This document shows, piece after piece, positions 57,712 to 64,000 of a stretch of DNA of 64,000 nucleotides (the stretch's first letter is position 1; the number at the start of each line of letters is the position of its first letter). Source of the stretch: Trissonchulus latispiculum (Eukaryota > Nematoda > Enoplea > Enoplida > Ironidae); contig JASAND010006661.1 of assembly GCA_030248195.1 (NCBI GenBank), positions 1 to 64,000 on the forward strand, in the 5' to 3' direction. The notes below the pieces were generated by a model. That model searched no databases. It was not told the DNA's origin and saw nothing but the letters and a program-made list of their open reading frames with translations. The position numbers and the translations under genes are program-made.

Positions 57712-58712
57712 TACGATTAGAACTAGGTTAAGCTAGCTTATGTACCGTAGCAAATTGGCAACCCAGCATGTGTGCATTGAACTAATACGTTACATGTACA
57801 AATTATGCATATGTGGACACAAACTTTGATCACGATTTTCTCTTCAACAGCTGAACGGTTTGATCTGTTTCAAAAAGCAAAAGGTTCAGCTCGTCAAGCC
57901 CTACAAAACGATGTAACTTTTGTCCTAATTAATTCTCACTAACTAATTAACACAACCCAATTAACGTTAACACAGAAATGTTAAGCCTGCGCAGAACACA
58001 ATCTGCGCAGGCATTAATTAACTTTAATTATGTTTTTCTCATTAATTATTGAATATTTTCCGGTACTGTAAGCGTGAAAAATGCTCAGTTTTTCAAGCTC
58101 TACAAGAATATGTAACTTTTGTTTAAATCCGTGTTCATCAAAGTTTTGTTAATTTATATGCCGGTTTTGCACGAGTACTGACATGTGCTCGTGTGAAAGG
58201 GTGGTTGTACGTGCGACTTCCACTCGGCTGGCTGCTGGGGTTGCCAGCGCCGGATCGAATAGCGGTTCGGTACGTCCCCTGTTAGGGCACTAGGATAGGT
58301 GGGAAGTAGATTTAGAAGTAGAAGTAGTTCGGTAGGTCGGTAGGTCGGTAAGTAGGGACTGCGTAGAATGGCTGCTGAGACAGTGAGTGAGTGAGATTTT
58401 GCATTTTTTGGCATAAACTGAATGAAATTAATTTTGTGCGAAAACTCACTCAAAACGCAGCCTACTAATTTTATTTTCAACTCAAGTAATTAATGTAAGC
58501 AGGAAAACTGTTTAAATGTAGAATTTTAGATCCAATAACCAGTAGTTATTAATTCTTAGTTAGCGTTACGTAAGTTTCAATAATGTAATATGTGTGAGTG
58601 AGTAGGCAGTAGTTAAGCTAATTACAGCGAATAATAGGTATTTGACCATCTTCCAACATCTGAAATTTACTTAAAATGCCAAGTTTCGTTCATGTTCGGA
58701 ATTATCAGTCGG

Positions 58713-58740
58713 CCACGGGAAATGAGTCCATTTCCCGTGG
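58713..58740. repeat. Hairpin right of the inverted motif, copy 2
   Basis: CCACGGGAAAT / ATTTCCCGTGG, loop GAGTCC. Positional counterpart of 16989-17074 in copy 1 but with different stem sequence. Confidence 0.65.
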
Positions 58741-59037
58741 CAAAACAGCTAAATTGGGCCAAAACCAGGCCAGAAATGCAAGTATTGTTCAGTTATTTTT
58801 GACTGCTCTAAATAACCTGCAAATCTCTGTGAGAATTCGTTGGTATTAGTCTGGACCGGCCCAGGCGGCCCGGTTTGTGCGAATAAAAGGTAAAAAGCAA
58901 GCGAATTTTCAAATAAAGCACTAGCAGTGATCTTTCATGCGCTCTCAGGATTGTTTCGCCCGGCTGTAGATTCAATCAGGCTCAGCGGAGTCCAAGTAAT
59001 AGAGACACAACGAATCATTTTACTCAAGCGAAGAGTC

Positions 59038-59250
59038 ATGTCAAGTTTAACCAAATTCAACAAGTTGCAACCTAAAAATGGCCAAGAAGACCCATTTGGT
59101 GACAAGAAATTACCAGTAAAGGTTAATATTGTCAAAGAGGCAATAACCAACGATTTTAGTCATTTTGTCAATTCGCAAGCTCAAATAGGGCCCAAAATGC
59201 ACATTTTGGGTCTGGAAAGCAAAGGAATAAGTAATGGTTGCTGGGTTTGA
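59038..59250 (+). CDS. Short open frame in large repeat copy 2 (70 codons, unknown)
   Basis: ATG at 59038, TGA at 59248. The product would be hydrophilic (MSSLTKFNKLQPKNGQEDPF...). The frame has no counterpart in copy 1, where the matching bases are full of stops, so it may be chance. The stop lies within the conserved GCTGGGTTTGATTCCCGCAC block. Confidence 0.25.
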   Translation: MSSLTKFNKLQPKNGQEDPFGDKKLPVKVNIVKEAITNDFSHFVNSQAQIGPKMHILGLESKGISNGCWV

Positions 59251-60779
59251 TTCCCGCACCGCAATCTTGTACTAATGGGTTTTAACCCATTTGATTCAGG
59301 TGTGCGGATCGTCTCCAGTTCGGAATCGGAGTCAGCGAACTAGTCGGACTTGGATCAGTCAGTGGAAGTCTTTGAATTATCAGTATCAGTAGTTGGTTGA
59401 TTATTGGATCCGGAAGCGATCCCAGAGTTGATTTTGGACCTATCAGACAGACATTTGTGGAGCCTAATCACTGTAGGTACCTTGTGGACTTAGAGCATAA
59501 CTAAGGTCGAGATCAGAGACGAATCCCGCCGGCGCTTGACATCAATTGGGCAAACTGTAAAGTGGACTTTGACATTCAAAAATCACTCACTAATTCGATT
59601 CGGAAATTGTGTAACTTTACCCAGTTCAATCTTGTCACCTCCGGGGCCCAGTCCCCGCTGTCTCTGGCTTGAGCTTAGGTAGCAGCCAGGAGTTCATAGT
59701 ATCGTGAGAGCAGAAGAATCCAAAGAAGCACCGTTCCTCGAATTTTGTGCTTTGTGTTGAATCTCATTAATTAGGAATAGGTAAGGAAGGACTTCCCAAA
59801 CCCCCAACCGTTTCGTTATCCTCAAATTCCATCTCACATAGCATCCCTGAACTGTGTGTCGGAGCGAAAGCGGTGACCGACTTTCGGGGGCTCACCCAAA
59901 GACTGACCCTTGGTTAATAATTAGTAAATTAGCTTATTGGGATACTAGTTTGACAGTCCTATTGTAAGGGGACGTATAAAGAGTAACAAAGCACAAGCAT
60001 ATAGGGTAACACATAGCATATAGGGAATTTGAGTAAAGGAGTCAGTAGAAAGAGTTAGTAGACCAGACGGGTGTAAAAGGCGTTAAGAGTATCGACCTTG
60101 TCGCAATAACTTAATCAAAGTTTGTAATATTATTCCAAATTGGAATAATATTAATAATAACCTAAAGGGAAAACATCTGGCAACTCCGGTACAGTAAATT
60201 TGTACTGTATCACACTATATTGTATTTGAACCGTTGGTATTGTAGTAGCTTGACCATTGAACGCATAAATTGTAATAATTATAATTGTATTGGTTTCATT
60301 AAATTATCTGTGTGCTAGCTACTGAGTCTTATTACGAGCAAATAAAGGCGCGTTTGCCTTCAAATACGGTGCGTTTACCGTTCAGCCACTAATCGCAGGA
60401 GCCCAGGACGGAATCAAACTTAGTAAGCTTTCCTGTCAACCTCTACCTTGAAAATCCAGTGTAGAAGTCATCCAAATCCAGTGCTGTCAATGAGAAGCAA
60501 GTGCTGACCCCGCTTGCTATTCACTTGGAATTCAGGAGCCTCAAACGAACTCACCGACGAAGACACCTACCAAGGTTGGCTGCAGAGAATCTCTGATTCT
60601 GGAACACCACCTTTCAGAGATCTGGTGCCTAAGTCTGTTTCATTGCAAGCAGACGTGCTGACCTTTCGTGTAATTGAACGATTAGAGCTTAGAGCAGATC
60701 GTGTCTCGGATCTCGCTCACTTCATTACAATTTACGTTCCCATAAGTTTCATGCATTTGAGAAATTACTGCTGAGCTGT

Positions 60780-61379
60780 CAGTGATGCAAGTTTAACTTT
60801 AACGATGAGTCATCAATTTGAATAGAGAATACATAGATGTTTCCGATTTTGGAATTGCAATCAATACATGGACATACATATATGCGTAATATCTAAATGA
60901 ATTAGAAATAGAAATTCTTTGGAATGACAGACAAGTTTCCACATACAAATCATTCTAAACCCTATCTTTTACCATTGTTTACATGCAGTTACGGTGAAGA
61001 ATATCTTTGTCAAGCAAAATGCGTGTGAGGGATCGAGGCTGAGCAAACATAAGAGACCTGCTGCGCCTCAGAAAAAAGGACGTGACGCATTGTTGCTGTC
61101 CTGTTTCCACAGTACCGTCATTATGAACGTATAGCTGTGTAGTGTATTCAAGATGCAGCTAAATTGAGGTTAAACGTTTCCTCACTTTGTAAAAACCAAA
61201 ATTTGGTATGAATATTCAAGGAATTCTTGATTTTTGGCAAATTCCACCTTTCTGATGTAGATGAAGAGGTACAGTAGTTTTATCACCTCCACCACATGCA
61301 ATATAACGTAAAAACCGTTTATCCAAAATTAAACCTGTTGGGTTTTGCAGGTTGTCATTGTGTTACAAATGTGTATTAT
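60780..61379. other. Intergenic with fragments shared with 19430-19800
   Basis: ATAAGAGACCTGCTGCGCCTCAG (61040-61062) matches, inverted, the centre of the element at 18913-20344. No gene recognised. Confidence 0.45.
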
Positions 61380-61383
61380 TTAA

Positions 61384-62363
61384 GGTGGTGATTCCCTTTG
61401 GTCACAAAAGTTTGCACCATTATTACTCGTTCATTACTTGGAGTTAAGAAGCCATTTTTATATCAAAATGTAGCTTGACATTTTCTCTTTTTAATGCATA
61501 CCATGAAACTAATGTAGCTGTATTAAAATATTTTTGACACATTTTAGAAGAAGTATAATTTTCCAGATTTTTTGCAGACCCAAGAAAATTTTTTCGCGAG
61601 ACATCGGTTATATCATTCGATACCTCCATCAAATAGCTGGGGACGATTTTTTATTTATTGTGAAATCGCTCTTCGTTATAGAGAAATAAGCTGAAATGTG
61701 TGCGTAACCTGTATTTTGCCTACTTTTTCCAAATTTGTCAAGCGATTACTTTAGCTAGAAAGCAGCAATCGGGGCAACTAAAAAATCGTCCCTGGGTATA
61801 TTTGTGCAGAACTCATTTGTTAAGTAGCAGCCCTCCAACTTGCATGGTGAATGCTCCACAATCTTTGGAAAAAATTGGTCGTGTTTTTGCAAAAACTACA
61901 TTTTTCATGATAGCAGCCTACGGGATAGCTGTTGGAAGACGATCATCCATCGGATAATTTGCCCCTGTGAGACCTTCAGATCGACGCCCTTAGTTTGATT
62001 TTCCGGCTTGTGTAGTTCAAGAAATGATGGATTATTTGATTTCTGCAAAAATGACAAGTTTTCGACGCCAAAACAAGAAAATCGGCTATATCGCACGCTA
62101 GAGAAAAGATACAAAGTTGCTTTAAAAAGCAAAAATGTGAAGCTCAACGAGATCTTTCAAATGAGTATAGTCATAGCTGTATAGCTGCCGCCAAACTTTC
62201 AGAAATTGGAAAAAACCGCCCTGATCGGAAATCTCAAATTTTTGAACCGGGATTGCGCGGAGGGTGTTAGAACGCTAAAAGAATGTATTTCGGAAAGTTT
62301 CGCCAAATTTCATCCTGATTGGCGCCGCCAACCAACAATTTGTGCCCAAAAGGAATCACCACC
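61384..62363. mobile_element. TTAA MITE family 1 (copy E)
   Basis: 980 bp, TTAA at 61380-61383 and 62364-62367, full inverted ends. It is the same orientation as copy A and the best-preserved copy by eye. No transposase. Confidence 0.87.
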
Positions 62364-62453
62364 TTAACAGAAACGTTATAGAGCTGTTTGAAATCGTTGA
62401 AAATTCCCAAAACCTAAGAAAACAATGCAAATTCACAAAATGTTTGTTTTGAC

Positions 62454-62799
62454 TTTTTTTTAGTTCGCCTCACTCCAGTTAGCTCACGCCGGTTAGGAGT
62501 GGTGTCAGTACTGCACGAATTTGATTTTTGACTGGGGAGGGGAACTGACACCGACTAATTGCCTTCGCAATTAACCGAGGCGTTTGACAAGGCCGGCGAT
62601 GTGCCTATTGCTGCTTATGCAATAAGCCCACCGCGGCAGCTCCACCCTAAGGCGGCCACCCCTTGGAATCTCGGTGAATTGCCAGCGGGGGGATAGCAGA
62701 AATTGGATGCTAGAACTTATTTTTTCCAAGTTCTAGACTTGACATGATCCTCCACTTTATAGCGCAGCAGTACGAAACCACTGCGCTAACGGAGGTTCA
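62454..62799 (-). mobile_element. tRNA-derived SINE with target-site duplications
   Basis: On the - strand the 346-bp element starts TGAACCTCCGTTAGCGCAG, contains a Pol III A box (TAGCGCAGTGG) and a tRNA-like D-arm hairpin, and ends in an A8 tail after GCGAACT. TGTTTTGAC (+ strand) stands at both sides (62445-62453 and 62800-62808), the direct duplication left by LINE-mediated insertion. A clear B box was not found. Confidence 0.85.
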
Positions 62800-62978
62800 T
62801 GTTTTGACTTTCTCGTCACTGTTTCAAACTTAACCAAATTTTGCAGATATATATGTTTAGTGCCTGCATACGCTCAGGCAGTTTTCTTTATTTCTTGAAA
62901 ACCGCAATCGTAAGCAAGATGTTAACTTTTCAATCAGAGGATGGCACCAATAAAGGTTGGCTCGGTGTTAAGCTGACC

Positions 62979-63385
62979 CAGAGTTGGAAGCGGGTCACTG
63001 GCACCCGCGGGTCGGGTCGGGTACGGGTCGAAACTTTCGACCCGCTTCAACCCGCGGGTCAAATTGGGTTGAAATTTTACCAGAAAATTTGTATTTATAG
63101 GCAAACATTCCAGCTCATTTTCAATTTTGAATAAGAAATTTCCATTTGTGAGAACATAACTGTTTTAAAACTAAATAACCATTCATTAATTTGGTCAATT
63201 TAATCGTAACACTGATTTTCGCTTTAATTTTTAACAAACGTTTAATCAAAAAGCAATTCTTGGACATTTTGTAACAACTTTGTCCAGGTTTAGGGCGGGT
63301 GAAGTGGGTCTTCCCAAGACGAAGGAGGGTCGCGGGTGCGGGTCAGGATAGTTGGATCAAATTGTTTGACCCGCTTTCAACTCTG
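62979..63385. mobile_element. 407-bp hAT-like MITE (GGGTC-rich)
   Basis: Ends CAGAGTTGGAAGCGGGTC / GACCCGCTTTCAACTCTG are inverted with one change. The flanks AGCTGACC (62971-62978) and AGCTAACC (63386-63393) are an 8-bp duplication with one mismatch. The interior has (CGGGT)n words at both ends. Confidence 0.8.
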
Positions 63386-63393
63386 AGCTAACC

Positions 63394-64000
63394 TCAAGGT
63401 TAACTCGGAGTTAACCTGATAATTCTCAGTAAATCTGTTGCACGAAATCAGGTTAAGTTAATTTCGAGGTTAATTCCGAAGAACTAAGTTTAAGTTAGTC
63501 TTGAGCGGCAGAAACTTAATCTGACTGCTATTAGGATTAACTGAGGACTAACCCAATTTGTAACATTTCAGCCTTAGTTTTTCCGAAAACTTCGTCACAG
63601 ACAACTTAACTATTATTTTTGCGTGCTCCATTGTTTATGAAAATTTTTGCACTTAGAATAAATGTTCCTCACGAAATTCGATCCACTACTTCAGCTATGG
63701 CCTTGAGCTAAGAATAAGGAGAGTAAAGACTTTGTTGTTTGTAAAGACTTGTTAACCTTGAGGTTAAATTCGTCGTCAACTAACTTTGATAGATGATGTT
63801 TGGATACATTGGCTAAAGAAACGAATCTGATTGGTTAAAATAACCCTGAGCTGAAGTCTAGGATTGTTATTCTCGACAAGACCTAAGTTGGTGCAACGGC
63901 ATAACTTTAACTCTGAGTTATAGCTAGCGCCCAGCTAAGTTACTTCGATTTTGGTGCAAACGGGCGAATATTTCCAAAATAGGCTAAAAAACTGAAGTTT
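63394..64000. repeat. Inverted-word repeat (GGTTAA/TTAACC)
   Basis: Multiple GAGGTTAA and TTAACCT words and loosely inverted ends (GTTGCACGAAATC near 63438; TCGATTTTGGTGCAAA near 63945) suggest a palindromic MITE that runs to the window edge. Borders not resolved. Confidence 0.4.

Larger units (their letters stand above)
54540..60760 (+). repeat. Large non-coding repeat, copy 2 (unclassified)
   Basis: Collinear with 11990-18700 (see copy 1 for anchors), clearly diverged and without the copy C MITE. It contains the conserved hairpins (56370-56392, 56622-56646, 58713-58740 and 59274-59291), a degraded heat-shock motif near 55914-55956 with GCAATAAAGG, and the inverted motif pair GTTGGAAGATGG at 54863 and 58657. 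These motifs are 3795 bp apart, against about 3780 bp in copy 1 once the MITE is removed. A tRNA-like gene (57639-57711) is present only in this copy. No long ORF is present. Confidence 0.7.

Noticed and set aside
59233..59260. TGGTTGCTGGGTTTGATTCC as a retroelement primer-binding site
   Set aside because: The bases are a sense-strand tRNA T-arm/B-box-like motif, not the complement of a tRNA 3' end, and no LTR end precedes it.
11990..60760. The two large repeats as LTRs of one giant element spanning 36 kb
   Set aside because: They are too diverged, have no matching ends or target duplications, and the interval holds an unrelated host gene and many independent transposons.

Overview
The window is nuclear DNA from an intron-rich, ciliated animal or close relative. 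The evidence is the spliced 3' end of an intraflagellar-transport gene (WDR19/IFT144) that closely follows the animal protein, GT-AG introns throughout, and a dense mix of eukaryotic transposons: Ty3/Gypsy, Penelope-like, CR1/Jockey-type LINE, tyrosine recombinase, a tRNA-derived SINE, and hAT-like, TTAA-type and TTA-type MITEs. I cannot name the species; an aquatic invertebrate is a reasonable guess. Only two host genes are convincing, both on the + strand; most of the rest is mobile or repetitive DNA.

Layout. 72-5266: last eight coding exons of WDR19, with TTAA MITEs and a decayed duplicate exon in its introns. 5424-9850: one Ty3/Gypsy element on the - strand whose gag-protease part is inverted, so that gag reads + and pol reads -; its LTR carries a long heat-shock-element array. 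About 11990-18700 and 54540-60760: two diverged copies of one large (>6 kb) non-coding repeat with conserved hairpins; the first copy has its own heat-shock-element array and TATA-like box. 18909-21251: two TTAA elements that share one TTAA. 21485-27650: G-tract/C-tract foldback repeats plus a TTA-type MITE. 28186-42550: a 13-exon (or more) coiled-coil gene whose introns hold satellite arrays, a dead Penelope-like reverse transcriptase and MITEs. 43244-44215 (-): a tyrosine recombinase ORF with every catalytic residue present. 45000-51540: hAT-like MITEs, a kilobase-long hairpin and TTAA elements. 51680-54082 (-): a 5'-truncated LINE. 57639-57711 (-): a tRNA-like gene inside the second large repeat. 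61384-63385: another TTAA MITE, a SINE with target-site duplications and an hAT-like MITE.

How the parts relate. The two host genes are unconnected except by position. The mobile elements give the most information. Both the Gypsy LTR and one large non-coding repeat carry canonical six-unit heat-shock elements, which suggests stress-linked transcription of elements in this genome. TTAA elements are stacked on shared target sites. The strongest candidates for something undescribed are the large non-coding repeat with covarying hairpins, the heat-shock LTR, and the recombinase ORF that starts at a splice acceptor instead of an ATG.
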